Under the pieces are notes generated by a model that saw nothing but the letters and a program-made list of their open reading frames with translations, was not told the origin of the DNA and did no database searches. 64,000 bases of DNA from Rhizobiales bacterium GAS188. GTDB taxonomy: Bacteria > Pseudomonadota > Alphaproteobacteria > Rhizobiales > Beijerinckiaceae. A program made the position numbers and the translations under genes. The stretch lies in assembly GCA_900104855.1 (NCBI GenBank), contig FNSS01000001.1, forward strand, positions 4,650,001 to 4,714,000. Direction: 5' to 3'. Of the stretch, positions 42,344 through 50,783 are shown one piece after another (positions within the stretch are counted from its first letter, which is position 1; each line of letters opens with the position of its first letter).

Positions 42344-43458
42344 GCCGGCGGCTCCGGAACGGACAGGCTTCCGACGATCGAGCGATATGTCAGCGTGCCT
42401 TGGAGCCGGCCCTCTTCGTCGACGCACGGCATGATCGCCATGTCGTGCGTGAACATGAGCGTGATCGCGCTGCGAAGATCGGCCTTGACCGGAAGGGTCG
42501 TACGGATCGGCTCGGCATGTTCGCCGCAGGTTCCATGCCCGGCGAAGGCCCTGCTGCCGGACAGGACGCCGCCAAGCCGTCCATCCGCCTCCAGCATCAG
42601 GATGGCTGGATTGCCGCTGGCCTGCATCAGCGCGCCTGCCTTCGCGACCGGATCGTCGCGCCGCACCACCTCGACCTCGCGGAGCATGGCGTCCGCGACG
42701 CGAATGAGCCGAAGCCTTTTCAACATGCGATCGGAGCCGAGGAAGGTCTCGATGAAGGGCGTCGCAGGGCTCGCCAGCAACTGGTCGGGTGTTGCGAACT
42801 GCTCGAGGCGGCCGGCGCGGAAGATGGCGATCTTGTCGGCCATCTTCACCGCCTCGTCGAGGTCGTGCGACACGAAGATGATGGTCTTGCGCAGCGTCCT
42901 CTGCATGCGCAGGAACTCGTCCTGGATCACCTCGCGATTGATCGGGTCGATCGCGCCGAACGGCTCGTCCATCAGCATGACGGGCGGATCGGCGGCGAGT
43001 GCGCGCAGGACGCCGACGCGCTGCTGCTGGCCGCCCGACAGCTCCTTCGGATAGCGGCGCATGAAGATGGACGGTTCCATCGCCACCATTTCGAGGAGCT
43101 CGGCGGCGCGCGTGAGGGACTTTTTCCGGTCCCAGCCCAACAGGTCGGGCACGACGCAGATGTTCTCGGCGACGGTCTTGTTCGGGAAGAGTCCGATCTG
43201 CTGAATGACGTAGCCGATCGAGCGGCGCAGCTTGATGGGATCGATCGTGTCGGTGTCGCGGCCGTCGATGTACACTTTACCGCCCGTCGGCGCGACGAGG
43301 CGGTTGATCATCTTCATGGTCGTGGTCTTGCCGCAGCCCGAGGGGCCCAGCAGGACGCAGATTTCGCCCGCCGGAAGATCGAAGCTGACGCCGTCGACGG
43401 CCGTGACGCGCCCGCCCGGCGTGTCGAAGACCTTGGTCAGGCGCTCGAGCCGGATCAT
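42340..43458 (-). CDS. OpuC/ProV-type ABC transporter ATP-binding protein
   Basis: 372 residues. Walker A GPSGCGKTT (about 38-46), Q-loop YVIQQIGLFPNKTV, signature LSGGQQQRVGVLRAL, Walker B PVMLMDEPFGAID and H-loop IIFVSHDLDEA are intact. The C-terminal third carries a CBS-pair-like region (DPVAKAGALMQASGNPAIL ... IMPCVDEEGRLQGTL), the ionic-strength sensor of the OpuA/OpuC family. Overlaps both neighbouring permease genes by four bases. Confidence 0.95.
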   Translation of the reverse strand: MIRLERLTKVFDTPGGRVTAVDGVSFDLPAGEICVLLGPSGCGKTTTMKMINRLVAPTGGKVYIDGRDTDTIDPIKLRRSIGYVIQQIGLFPNKTVAENICVVPDLLGWDRKKSLTRAAELLEMVAMEPSIFMRRYPKELSGGQQQRVGVLRALAADPPVMLMDEPFGAIDPINREVIQDEFLRMQRTLRKTIIFVSHDLDEAVKMADKIAIFRAGRLEQFATPDQLLASPATPFIETFLGSDRMLKRLRLIRVADAMLREVEVVRRDDPVAKAGALMQASGNPAILMLEADGRLGGVLSGSRAFAGHGTCGEHAEPIRTTLPVKADLRSAITLMFTHDMAIMPCVDEEGRLQGTLTYRSIVGSLSVPEPPA

Positions 43459-44126
43459 CGACCCTCCACCGTTGACAGGCCCTTCGAGGTGAGCAGCTTC
43501 TGGATCAGCGCGAGCAGCAGATCGACCGCGATCGCCAGCAGGGATACGGCGACCGCACCGGTGACGAGCTGGCGCGGATCCGACTGGCTGATGCCGCGCG
43601 CGATGAACGTTCCGAGGCCACCGGCACCGATATAGGCCGCGATCGCCGTCACCCCGATATTCATGACCGTCGCGGTCCGAACGCCTGCCATGATCACGGG
43701 AGTAGCCAGCGGAATTTCGACCTGACGCAGCCGCTGCAAGGAGCTCATGCCCATTCCGACGCCGGCTTCGCGGAGGGCCGGGTCAACGTCGGCGACGGCC
43801 GTGTAGGTGTTCCTGATGATCGGGAGCTGCGAATAAAGGACGACCGCAATGACTGCCGGAACATAGCCGATGCCATGGCCGAACGGAGACAGCAGCGGGA
43901 TCATCAACCCGAAGAGCGCGACTGACGGGATGGTGATCATCATCGAGGCGAGATAGAGGACCGCATCCGCGGCGCGCTTGGACTGGGTGATCGCAAGACC
44001 GATCGGAACGGCGGTCAGGATGGCGATCGAAACGGCGACGGCGACGATGGACAGGTGCTCGATCGCGCGCGTGGCGATGAGATCGAGATTGGCATAGGCG
44101 AAGGTGAGTATGTCCATCAGGCCCAT
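43455..44126 (-). CDS. OpuC-type ABC transporter permease
   Basis: 223 residues, five or six membrane helices. MMITIPSVALFGLMIPLLSP, PIIRNTYTAVADVDPALREA with the EAA loop AGVGMGMSSLQRLRQVEIPL, and IGAGGLGTFIARGISQSDPR are typical OpuCB/OpuCD motifs. It lies 15 bases after the isochorismatase-type gene and overlaps the ATPase gene, so the transporter is translated as a coupled block. Confidence 0.93.
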   Translation of the reverse strand: MGLMDILTFAYANLDLIATRAIEHLSIVAVAVSIAILTAVPIGLAITQSKRAADAVLYLASMMITIPSVALFGLMIPLLSPFGHGIGYVPAVIAVVLYSQLPIIRNTYTAVADVDPALREAGVGMGMSSLQRLRQVEIPLATPVIMAGVRTATVMNIGVTAIAAYIGAGGLGTFIARGISQSDPRQLVTGAVAVSLLAIAVDLLLALIQKLLTSKGLSTVEGR

Positions 44127-44141
44127 GATCGATCATCGCCC

Positions 44142-44825
44142 TCAAAGGTCGTCGTAAAGGTCCGCTGCATTCTCATAGGTAAAGCGAAGCGGGACCGAGC
44201 CTTCGACCATCCACGCTTCGACGGTCTCTCCGGCCATCAACCGGCAGGCGCCTTCACTGTCGATCACGGCGCCGCCGTAAAGACGGTTCGCCAGGTTGAG
44301 GATCGCCGTTTGATGCATGGCGACGCTGCCGCTGGCGCAAGCGTCCTTGATCAAGATGACGCGGTAGCCGAGCTCGATCGCGTCCTTGACGGTCGCGTCG
44401 ACGCAGGCTTCCGTCCATACGCCCGCCACGAAGACCCACTCGATGCCGAGAGCCTCGAAGCGGCGTGACAGCTGCCCGCCGCCGAATGCGCTTGCTGCCG
44501 ACTTGATGACGACGGCCTCGCCCCTGACCGGTCCCACCTCGAGGCAAATAGCCGAAAGCGGACTGTCCTTGTCGCTGAAGGCCGAGGTTCCGTCCACCAT
44601 CACGGGATGAAACGGCCGCAGTTTCTGGGCCGCCGGATCGACCACATAGGCGGCGTGGACCACGTGTATGCCGTGGGCTCGCGCTGCCGCCTGCAGGTCG
44701 CGAACCTTGGCGAGGAGCGTGCCAAAGCCCGCGACCAGGTAGCGTCTGTCGCGACGGTGCTCCTCCTGGAGGTCGATGAAGATCGCCGCCGCCTTGCCGG
44801 ACGGAACCGAAACGCTGCACCTCAT
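44142..44825 (-). CDS. Isochorismatase-family cysteine hydrolase
   Basis: 227 residues, cytoplasmic. The Asp-Lys-Cys triad is visible: Asp18 in IFIDLQEEH, Lys108 in AVVIKSAASAF, Cys141 in VAGVWTEACVDATV. The cis-peptide motif is VAGVW. The family includes N-carbamoylsarcosine amidase, nicotinamidase and related C-N hydrolases. It overlaps the M24 gene by four bases and precedes the betaine-type transporter, so its substrate is probably made from the imported compound by the M24 protein, or is a related amide. Confidence 0.9.
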   Translation of the reverse strand: MRCSVSVPSGKAAAIFIDLQEEHRRDRRYLVAGFGTLLAKVRDLQAAARAHGIHVVHAAYVVDPAAQKLRPFHPVMVDGTSAFSDKDSPLSAICLEVGPVRGEAVVIKSAASAFGGGQLSRRFEALGIEWVFVAGVWTEACVDATVKDAIELGYRVILIKDACASGSVAMHQTAILNLANRLYGGAVIDSEGACRLMAGETVEAWMVEGSVPLRFTYENAADLYDDL

Positions 44826-46126
44826 GCGGATCCCCCAAGGAATTCGTCCTCATAGGGAAATCGCGAAAGGAGCTCGGTGCCCGTCTCGGTGATCAGGATC
44901 TCGTCTTCGAGCTTGACGCCCTCGCGGCCACCTTTTTCGCCGATATAGCTTTCGACACTGACGACCATGCCCGGCACGAGATGGCCGTTCCTGCCATAGG
45001 TCTCGTAATCCATGGCATGGGCGATGAACGGCGTTTCACCATGCATGCCCACTCCGTGCATGACGGAGGTATAGCGTTGGTCGACAAACCGCTCGGGGAT
45101 CTTCCAGGCCCTTTCCGCGATCTCTCGGAACGCCATGCCGGGTTTGATGATCCCGATATTGTGCTGCACCTGGTCATGCGCCATGCGGTAGAGCATCTTC
45201 TGGTAGTCGGTTGGCCTGCCCGGGCCGCAGCGGAAGGTGCGGGAGAAATCCGAGTAATAGCCGTAGCAACCGATAGTATCGGTATCGAGGGCGACGAGCT
45301 CGCCCGGCCGGATCTTGCGGCCGCTGGCTTCGTTGAACCACGGATTCGTGCGCTGCCCGGAGGTCAGCAGCCTCGTCTCGATGAACTCGCCGCCTTGGCG
45401 GATGACCTCGTGGTACATGATGGCGAAGAGATCATTTTCCGAGACACCCGGCTTGATCGCCTCGCGCACGGCGGCGACCGCCGCTTCCGCACCCGCCATC
45501 GAGACCTGGAGGCACTTGATTTCCTCCGCCGTTTTGACAGCGCGGACCGCGAGGATCTCGCCCTGACAATCCTGGATGACGCAGCCTCGTTTCTCGAGCG
45601 CGAGAGCGTGCAGGTGGTTGCAGCGATCGAGCCCGATCTTCATCGATCCGCCACCGTGGGATTTCAGCAGATCGGCGATCTCGTCGGCGAAGGCCCCGGC
45701 GGCCTCGTCGTCGCGATTGGAGACCGAGGACCAGACAAGCTTGGACGGCCGAGCTTCGTCCACCGTGTCGAGCACCATCGAGACGTGGTAGCTCTGCGGG
45801 TATTCGAAGAGGACGACCGGACCTTCGGTCGGGATGAAGAAGTAGCGGGTCGAGTTGCGCAGGAAATAGCCGAACATGTTGCGCGAGCCGGTCGCGTAAC
45901 GCTGGTTGTAGGGGTCGAAGAGGACGATCGCGCCATAGCCGGCCTCGGCCATCCAGGCCCGCAATTTCTTGAGGCGGCCTTTCCGCAACGCATCCGCGTC
46001 GACGAAGGACGGTTCCGTGTCCGACAACCACATGCCGCCGGCCGGATCCGCGGCGGCTGGATGGCGCATCCGATCCGCGAAATCGACATCCTCGATCTGG
46101 TCGGGATCGAAAACGACTATCCCCAT
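44822..46126 (-). CDS. M24-family metalloprotein, DddP-like
   Basis: 434 residues, ATG at 46126 with AAGGAGG. An N-terminal creatinase-like domain (IVLFDPYNQRYATGSRNMFG) precedes the pita-bread domain. Metal ligands: Asp281 and Asp283 (LDTDTIG), Asp293 (YSDFSRTF), His357 (MHGVGMHGE), Glu392 (VESYIG), Glu407 (LEDEILIT). Each lies 14 residues below the corresponding ligand of Ruegeria DMSP lyase DddP, as I recall its numbering. DddP's catalytic Asp377 is replaced by Gly363, and a peptidase-like HGE follows. A hydrolase of a quaternary amine derivative or dipeptide is more likely than a DMSP lyase. First gene of the transporter operon. Confidence 0.85.
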   Translation of the reverse strand: MGIVVFDPDQIEDVDFADRMRHPAAADPAGGMWLSDTEPSFVDADALRKGRLKKLRAWMAEAGYGAIVLFDPYNQRYATGSRNMFGYFLRNSTRYFFIPTEGPVVLFEYPQSYHVSMVLDTVDEARPSKLVWSSVSNRDDEAAGAFADEIADLLKSHGGGSMKIGLDRCNHLHALALEKRGCVIQDCQGEILAVRAVKTAEEIKCLQVSMAGAEAAVAAVREAIKPGVSENDLFAIMYHEVIRQGGEFIETRLLTSGQRTNPWFNEASGRKIRPGELVALDTDTIGCYGYYSDFSRTFRCGPGRPTDYQKMLYRMAHDQVQHNIGIIKPGMAFREIAERAWKIPERFVDQRYTSVMHGVGMHGETPFIAHAMDYETYGRNGHLVPGMVVSVESYIGEKGGREGVKLEDEILITETGTELLSRFPYEDEFLGGSA

Positions 46127-46227
46127 TCGGCGCCTCCTTGTTCAGAACAAGGATGCGACGCCTGTTTCTCGTCGCTTGTGCGGATTTCCGCCAAAACTGT
46201 GCGAGATTCCGCACATTCGGTGCAGCT

Positions 46228-47220
46228 TCAACGCCTGCGGGTCGCACCTGGCGAATGGCCCTTGAATTCCCGGTAGGCTCTCGCAAAGCTCGACATGTTC
46301 GCGAAGCCGCAGGCGAGCGCCACGTCGCGCACCCGAAGACTCGAATGCGCGAGCAGGTCGGCGGCTCGACGCAGGCGCAATCTGCGGTAATAGGCACTGG
46401 GCGCAACGCCCGCTTCCGAGCGGAAGGCCCTTTCGAGCTTGTCGGCCGAGATGCCGAGTCTCATGGCCAGGTCCGCCATCCGCAACCGCTCTTCGACGGC
46501 CTCTTCCATGACGGCGATCGCCGATAGGACAAGCTCGTCCTGTATGCCGGTGCGCAGGCGCAGCGGCATCATCTTTCGGTCGACGCTGGAGCGCAGCGGG
46601 CTATGCACGAACCATTCCGCGACGCCTGCCGCCAGCTCGGCGCCGTAGTCCGTTGCGATGATGTCGAGCATCATGTCGAGGCTGCCGACGCCCCCGGCCG
46701 AGGTGAAGCGCCTGCGATCGATCACATAGAGGTCGCGACGCAGGTCGATCTCGGGAAAGCGTTCCCTGAATGCCGGCTGGCTGGTCCAGTGCAGGGTGCA
46801 GGCGTGGCCGTTGAGGAGTCCGGCTCGGGCCAGGAAGAACGCGGCGTCCGCGACGGCGCCGACCTCAGCGCCGCCCCGCAGGCTCCTCCTGATCCAGGCA
46901 ACCGCAGGATCGGCGACCAGATGATCGGCATCGCCACCCGAGCAGACGACGATGCGATCCACCACCGGAGCATCCTGCACCGAATGGACCGGCCCGATGG
47001 CCAAGCCGCTCGATGCTTCGACCTTGCCGCCAGAAAGGCCGACGGCGATCCACCGATAGCAATGACGCCGCGCGAGAACGTTTGCGGCCCGGAGCGGCTC
47101 GATGACCGAGCTGAACGCCATCATGGGAAAACCGGGAAAGATCAGGACCGCGAATGTAATCGGCGCCGCTGAATCGGCTTCCGATGTCGTCCGCCCTTGA
47201 TGTGCCGGTGCCCGAGTCAA
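46228..47220 (-). CDS. GlxA-family AraC-type regulator (DJ-1/PfpI + HTH)
   Basis: 330 residues. Residues about 20-190 form a DJ-1/PfpI-like domain (FAVLIFPGFPMMAFSSVIEP; VADAAFFLARAGLLNGHACT); residues about 225-325 are two AraC helix-turn-helices (LAMRLGISADKLERAFRSEA; VRDVALACGFANMSSFARAY). This is the layout of GbdR and CdhR, activators of glycine betaine and carnitine catabolism in Pseudomonas. The only long-frame start is a TTG at 47220, so the true start is uncertain. It is transcribed towards the M24-transporter operon, 101 bases upstream of it, and probably activates it. Confidence 0.88.
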   Translation of the reverse strand: MTRAPAHQGRTTSEADSAAPITFAVLIFPGFPMMAFSSVIEPLRAANVLARRHCYRWIAVGLSGGKVEASSGLAIGPVHSVQDAPVVDRIVVCSGGDADHLVADPAVAWIRRSLRGGAEVGAVADAAFFLARAGLLNGHACTLHWTSQPAFRERFPEIDLRRDLYVIDRRRFTSAGGVGSLDMMLDIIATDYGAELAAGVAEWFVHSPLRSSVDRKMMPLRLRTGIQDELVLSAIAVMEEAVEERLRMADLAMRLGISADKLERAFRSEAGVAPSAYYRRLRLRRAADLLAHSSLRVRDVALACGFANMSSFARAYREFKGHSPGATRRR

Positions 47221-47311
47221 ATTGCGTCCGCGTGCCAGATGGTTGAAGGAATAGCTGACCCTCGATATTTCTCTCGAGCGTAGACGAGGTCAACGCCGAG
47301 ACGAAACTGGG

Positions 47312-47358
47312 ATGAGCGTTTTGAGATGAGCGTTTTGAGATGAGCGTTTTGAGATGAG
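47312..47358 (+). repeat. 14-bp tandem repeat of start codons before an esterase gene
   Basis: ATGAGCGTTTTGAG is repeated with ATGs at 47312, 47326, 47340 and 47354, the last opening the esterase gene. Each unit is also a five-codon frame (MSVLR) whose TGA overlaps the next ATG. Copy number changes by replication slippage would change the leader without altering the final start. Confidence 0.9.
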
Positions 47359-48217
47359 CGTTTCTTGGATCTCATCGAGCCCGCAACAGCTCCGGACGCA
47401 TCATGCCCGCGATGCCGCGGAGCGGGCCGGCGCCTTGCCCGGGAACGTCATCGAGACGCCCCTCCTGGAGGACGGCGCCTTCCGCGGAGGGCTTCTGTTC
47501 ACGCCTGCCGATTGCGCGGAAGATGCCACTTTTCTCTACTTCCATGGGGGCGGCTTCGTGGCGGGGAGTCCGGAAACGCACCGCTGCGTCACGGCGTGGC
47601 TGGCGAGCCTGTCCGGCATGCGCGTTCTATCGGCCCGTTATCGCCTGGCGCCCGAGCATCCGTTCCCGGCGCAGCGCGAGGATGCGGTCGCTGCCTGCGC
47701 GGCGGCTGTCGCCGTGACGGGTACCGCTGCCGTCAAAGCCAGACTCTTCCTCGCGGGCGACAGCGCCGGCGCCTGCGTCGCCCTTTGGGGATCGCGCGGC
47801 CTGGATCAGCGGATGCGGGCCTGCGTCAAAGGCATGGTTCTCCTTTACGGCGCCTATGGGCTTGTCGAAGGAAACAGCATCTCGCGCTACGGTACGCCGG
47901 AGAGCGGGCTGGATTCGCAAACGCTCTCGGCCATGTATCGCCGCCTCGGCGAGAGCGGTCCTGCTGGCGGCCTAGTCTGGCCGCTGGACTTTGCGAGCGA
48001 GATTGCCGAGCCGGTTTATGTTCTGGCGGCCGGACTGGATGCGGTGTTCGATGATTCGGCCATGCTCTTTCAGGGTCTTCCACCCTCCAACGCCGCCAAC
48101 AGCTTTGTCGTGGCCGACGGCCAAGACCACGGTTTCCTCAAAGGGGTCGGCAAAGATCCTGTGGCATTGCGGGAGCTCGAGAAGGCTGCGAGCTGGGTTG
48201 CCGGGCTTCGTCGGTGA
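47354..48217 (+). CDS. HSL-family alpha/beta hydrolase (esterase)
   Basis: 287 residues. The oxyanion motif HGGGFVAGSPETHR (about 64-77), YRLAPEHPFPAQREDA, the nucleophile elbow FLAGDSAGACVA (Ser about 137), and the C-terminal DAVFDDS and QDHGF triad members are typical of hormone-sensitive-lipase-like carboxylesterases. No signal peptide. I take the ATG at 47354, the last of four tandem ATGs; no standard ribosome-binding site precedes it, so translation may depend on re-initiation from the upstream mini-frames. Confidence 0.88.
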   Translation: MSVSWISSSPQQLRTHHARDAAERAGALPGNVIETPLLEDGAFRGGLLFTPADCAEDATFLYFHGGGFVAGSPETHRCVTAWLASLSGMRVLSARYRLAPEHPFPAQREDAVAACAAAVAVTGTAAVKARLFLAGDSAGACVALWGSRGLDQRMRACVKGMVLLYGAYGLVEGNSISRYGTPESGLDSQTLSAMYRRLGESGPAGGLVWPLDFASEIAEPVYVLAAGLDAVFDDSAMLFQGLPPSNAANSFVVADGQDHGFLKGVGKDPVALRELEKAASWVAGLRR

Positions 48218-48295
48218 TGCCCGGCAGCAAATCGCCGAGCGCCATATCGTAGGTCATGCGGCCATGGCTGAAGGCGAAATTGGTGATAGCGTTGG

Positions 48296-48742
48296 CTAAA
48301 CAGCAGGCGCATCGGCGTCCCCCCGCAGCGGATTGATAAATTCGATCTCCGCGAAATCCTTCTCGTTGTCGGTCACGACCACACAGTCATTGGCGACGGC
48401 GACGGATGCGATGATCATGTCGAGGCCGCTGCGCGGGCGGCCTGCGGCCTTTCCGTCGGCCATCAGCCGCGCCCAGATGAGGCTAGCGCGCTCGTCAAAC
48501 GGCAGGACACGGCCCGCGAAGAGGGCTTGCGGGCCTTCGGGGCGCGTGAACCATGCGTCGAGCGCTTGGCGCTTGCGGCCGGCGGGTTTCTCCAGGATGC
48601 CGCGCTGGATTTCGGCGGCGGTCAGCGAGGCGATGAAGAGATCGTCGTCCTTCTGCGCACCTAGCCACGTCAGTAGCGCCTCGGACGGTTCCGGCTTGAT
48701 GACATTGCTGATGATGTTGGTGTCGAGAAGATAGCGCGTCAC
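48296..48742 (-). CDS. vapC: VapC-type PIN-domain toxin
   Basis: 148 residues from the GTG at 48742, overlapping the antitoxin stop (GTGA). YLLDTNIISNVIK (Asp7), TAAEIQRGIL (Glu44), SGLDMIIASVAVAND (Asp108) and VTDNEKDF (Asp125) are the four acidic residues of the PIN ribonuclease site. VapC toxins cut tRNA or rRNA and are held inactive by VapB. The pair stands alone with its own operator, downstream of nothing else on this strand. Confidence 0.92.
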   Translation of the reverse strand: MTRYLLDTNIISNVIKPEPSEALLTWLGAQKDDDLFIASLTAAEIQRGILEKPAGRKRQALDAWFTRPEGPQALFAGRVLPFDERASLIWARLMADGKAAGRPRSGLDMIIASVAVANDCVVVTDNEKDFAEIEFINPLRGDADAPAV

Positions 48743-49038
48743 AGATCGACCTTGCGCCCCTCGACATAGGGACGGCTGAGATCGAGATCGGCGTCGATCA
48801 GAGGCGAGCGCCGGAGCGCGGCGAGAATGCCGCCGGTCCTCGACGGCTCGCCGGATATTGTCTGGGCGACGGTCGCGCGGATGCGCGCGGCCTCGGGGCC
48901 GTCTTCGGCAAGCCGGCGGGCCAGTGACCGGATGAGATCGCGGTCGCCGTCGAGCCCGAGCACCTCGAAGCGTGCGAGACCCCGCTCGCTGAGGCGGGAC
49001 CGATAGTTCTGGATTGCGCGCTTCTGCGAGGTGCTCAT
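48739..49038 (-). CDS. VapB-type antitoxin
   Basis: 99 residues from the ATG at 49038 after GGAGGCCAAG; the longer frame upstream is not supported. The N-terminal part (STSQKRAIQNYRSRLSERGL, then ARFEVLGLDGDRDLIRSLAR) is basic and likely DNA-binding; the C-terminal part (RSPLIDADLDLSRPYVEGRK) ends with the acidic/aromatic stretch that would wrap the toxin. Paired with vapC by a four-base overlap, the standard type II layout. Confidence 0.85.
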   Translation of the reverse strand: MSTSQKRAIQNYRSRLSERGLARFEVLGLDGDRDLIRSLARRLAEDGPEAARIRATVAQTISGEPSRTGGILAALRRSPLIDADLDLSRPYVEGRKVDL

Positions 49039-49051
49039 CTTGGCCTCCGGG

Positions 49052-49067
49052 ATATTGCCAGTAATAT
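49052..49067 (-). promoter_or_regulatory. Candidate VapBC operator
   Basis: ATATTGCCAGTAATAT, an imperfect palindrome with 5-base arms ATATT/AATAT, 14 bases upstream of the antitoxin start. Position and symmetry fit autoregulation by the toxin-antitoxin complex. Confidence 0.5.
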
Positions 49068-49287
49068 AACCAGAGAATGGCGATTCCACCAGGTAAGCAC
49101 ATTTGGGCGGGGCAGTTCCGCGGTCGCACGCAGGACGGCGCAACTCGGGAGCCCGGCGGCAGACGCGGCCACCTTCGGACGGGCGGATCGACAGGTCATC
49201 GCGAGGGATTGGATCTGATCCCAATCCCGGCAGGAAGGCGCCGGACTTGCGCTTTCCGGTACGTGACACTTGTGATCATATGACCGC

Positions 49288-50055
49288 ATGGAGGCGCTCT
49301 TGCAGGTCGAGAAGGCGGCGCGCCGGTTTGGCGAGCTGCGCGCCGTCGACAGCGTCAGCTTGCGCGTCGAAAGCGGGACCATGACCGGGCTGATCGGCCC
49401 GAACGGCGCCGGCAAGAGCACCTTGTTCGGTCTGATCGCGGGGGCGCTGCGGCCGGATGCCGGCGAGATCCGCTTCGAGGGCCAAAGGATCGACGGGCTC
49501 AGCCCCGATCGCATATTTCGGGCGGGACTGGCTCGGACCTTCCAGATCCCGCGCCCATTCCCTCAGATGACGGTGCTCGAGAACGTCATGCTCGTGCCGA
49601 GCGGTCAAAGCGGCGAGCGCTTCTGGAACAACTGGATTTCCTTCGGGGCCGTGCAAGCGCAGGAGCACCTCGCTCGCGCCCGGGCGATGGAGGTGCTCGG
49701 CTTCACAGGGCTTGCGGCGAAATGCAACGAGCTCGCCGGCCAATTATCCGGCGGCCAGCAGAAATTGCTCGAGCTGGCGCGCGTGCTGATGATCGAGCCG
49801 CGCCTCATCTTGCTCGACGAGCCCGCGGCCGGCGTCAATCCGGCTTTGCTCGAAACCTTGATCGAGAAGATCGCCGCGCTGAACGCGCGCGGCATGACCT
49901 TCCTGATCATCGAGCACAATATGGACATGGTCATGCAGCTTTGCAGCCCGATCGTCGTCATGGCGCAAGGCAAGGTCATATTCGCCGGCGAGCCCGACGC
50001 GGCACGTGCAGATGCGCGCGTGCTCGACGCCTATCTCGGCGACGTCGCGGCATGA
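49288..50055 (+). CDS. Liv-type ABC transporter ATP-binding protein (LivG-like)
   Basis: 255 residues. Walker A GPNGAGKSTLFGLIAG, Q-loop region LARTFQIPRPFPQMTVLENV, signature LSGGQQKLLELARVL, Walker B RLILLDEPAAGVNP, and H-loop LIIEHNMDMVM are all intact. FQ...F...TVLENV is characteristic of the branched-chain/amide transporter family. First gene of the operon livG-livF-livH-livM-SBP that runs into amiC-amiR. It overlaps the next ATPase gene by four bases. No strong ribosome-binding site precedes the ATG. Confidence 0.93.
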   Translation: MEALLQVEKAARRFGELRAVDSVSLRVESGTMTGLIGPNGAGKSTLFGLIAGALRPDAGEIRFEGQRIDGLSPDRIFRAGLARTFQIPRPFPQMTVLENVMLVPSGQSGERFWNNWISFGAVQAQEHLARARAMEVLGFTGLAAKCNELAGQLSGGQQKLLELARVLMIEPRLILLDEPAAGVNPALLETLIEKIAALNARGMTFLIIEHNMDMVMQLCSPIVVMAQGKVIFAGEPDAARADARVLDAYLGDVAA

Positions 50056-50783
50056 CGGCTCCGCTTCTCGTCGCGCGCCATGTCGCGGCCGGCTACGTGC
50101 CCGGGCTGCCGGTGGTGCATGACGTTTCCGTCTCGGTTGCGCAAGGCGAGATCGTCACCATCATTGGCCCGAACGGCGCAGGAAAATCGACCTTGCTCAA
50201 GGCGATCGCCGGCCTCGTCGTCTTCGAAGCCGGCACGGTCCACCATGACGGTCGCGACGTCACCGGCCTCCCGGCCCATGAGATGGTGCGTCTCGGCGTC
50301 GGCTATGTTCCGCAGACCGGCAATATCTTCACCAACCTGACCATCCAGGAGAATCTCGTGGTCGGCGGCCATACCTTGGCGCCCCTCGAGCTGAAACGCC
50401 GCTTGGCGCGCGCCTACGAGCTCAGTCCTTTCCTGGCGAAGCGGCGATCCTCCGCCGGGCGGCTCCTGTCGGGCGGTGAACGCCAGATCCTGGCCGTGGC
50501 GCGCGCCCTGATGACCGATCCGAAGCTGATCATGCTCGACGAGCCGACTGCGGGCCTCGCCCCGCGCGCGGTCGGCGAGGTCTTCGCCAATCTGCGCCAT
50601 CTCGCAGCTGGAGGCGTCGCCGTATTGATGGTCGAGCAGAACGCCAAGGCGGCGCTGCGCATCTCCGATCGTGGTTATGTGCTGACCGAAGGACGCAACC
50701 GGATGGAGGGCAGGGCGCAGGACCTGATCGCCGATGTCGCCATGGCTGAAGCCTTTCTGGGCGGGCGGAGACGTGCATCGTGA
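50052..50783 (+). CDS. Liv-type ABC transporter ATP-binding protein (LivF-like)
   Basis: 243 residues from the ATG at 50052. Walker A GPNGAGKSTLLKAIAG, VGYVPQTGNIFTNLTIQENL (the LivF-type Q-loop), signature LSGGERQILAVARAL, Walker B KLIMLDEPTAGLAP and VLMVEQNAKAAL as H-loop equivalent. Overlaps livG (ATGA) and livH (GTGA), so all three are translationally coupled. Partners LivG to energise the LivHM channel. Confidence 0.93.
   Translation: MTAPLLVARHVAAGYVPGLPVVHDVSVSVAQGEIVTIIGPNGAGKSTLLKAIAGLVVFEAGTVHHDGRDVTGLPAHEMVRLGVGYVPQTGNIFTNLTIQENLVVGGHTLAPLELKRRLARAYELSPFLAKRRSSAGRLLSGGERQILAVARALMTDPKLIMLDEPTAGLAPRAVGEVFANLRHLAAGGVAVLMVEQNAKAALRISDRGYVLTEGRNRMEGRAQDLIADVAMAEAFLGGRRRAS

Noticed and set aside
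44822-46126. Calling the M24 protein a DMSP lyase (DddP)
   Set aside because: The catalytic Asp is replaced by Gly and a peptidase-like HGE follows; similarity of the fold and ligands is not enough.
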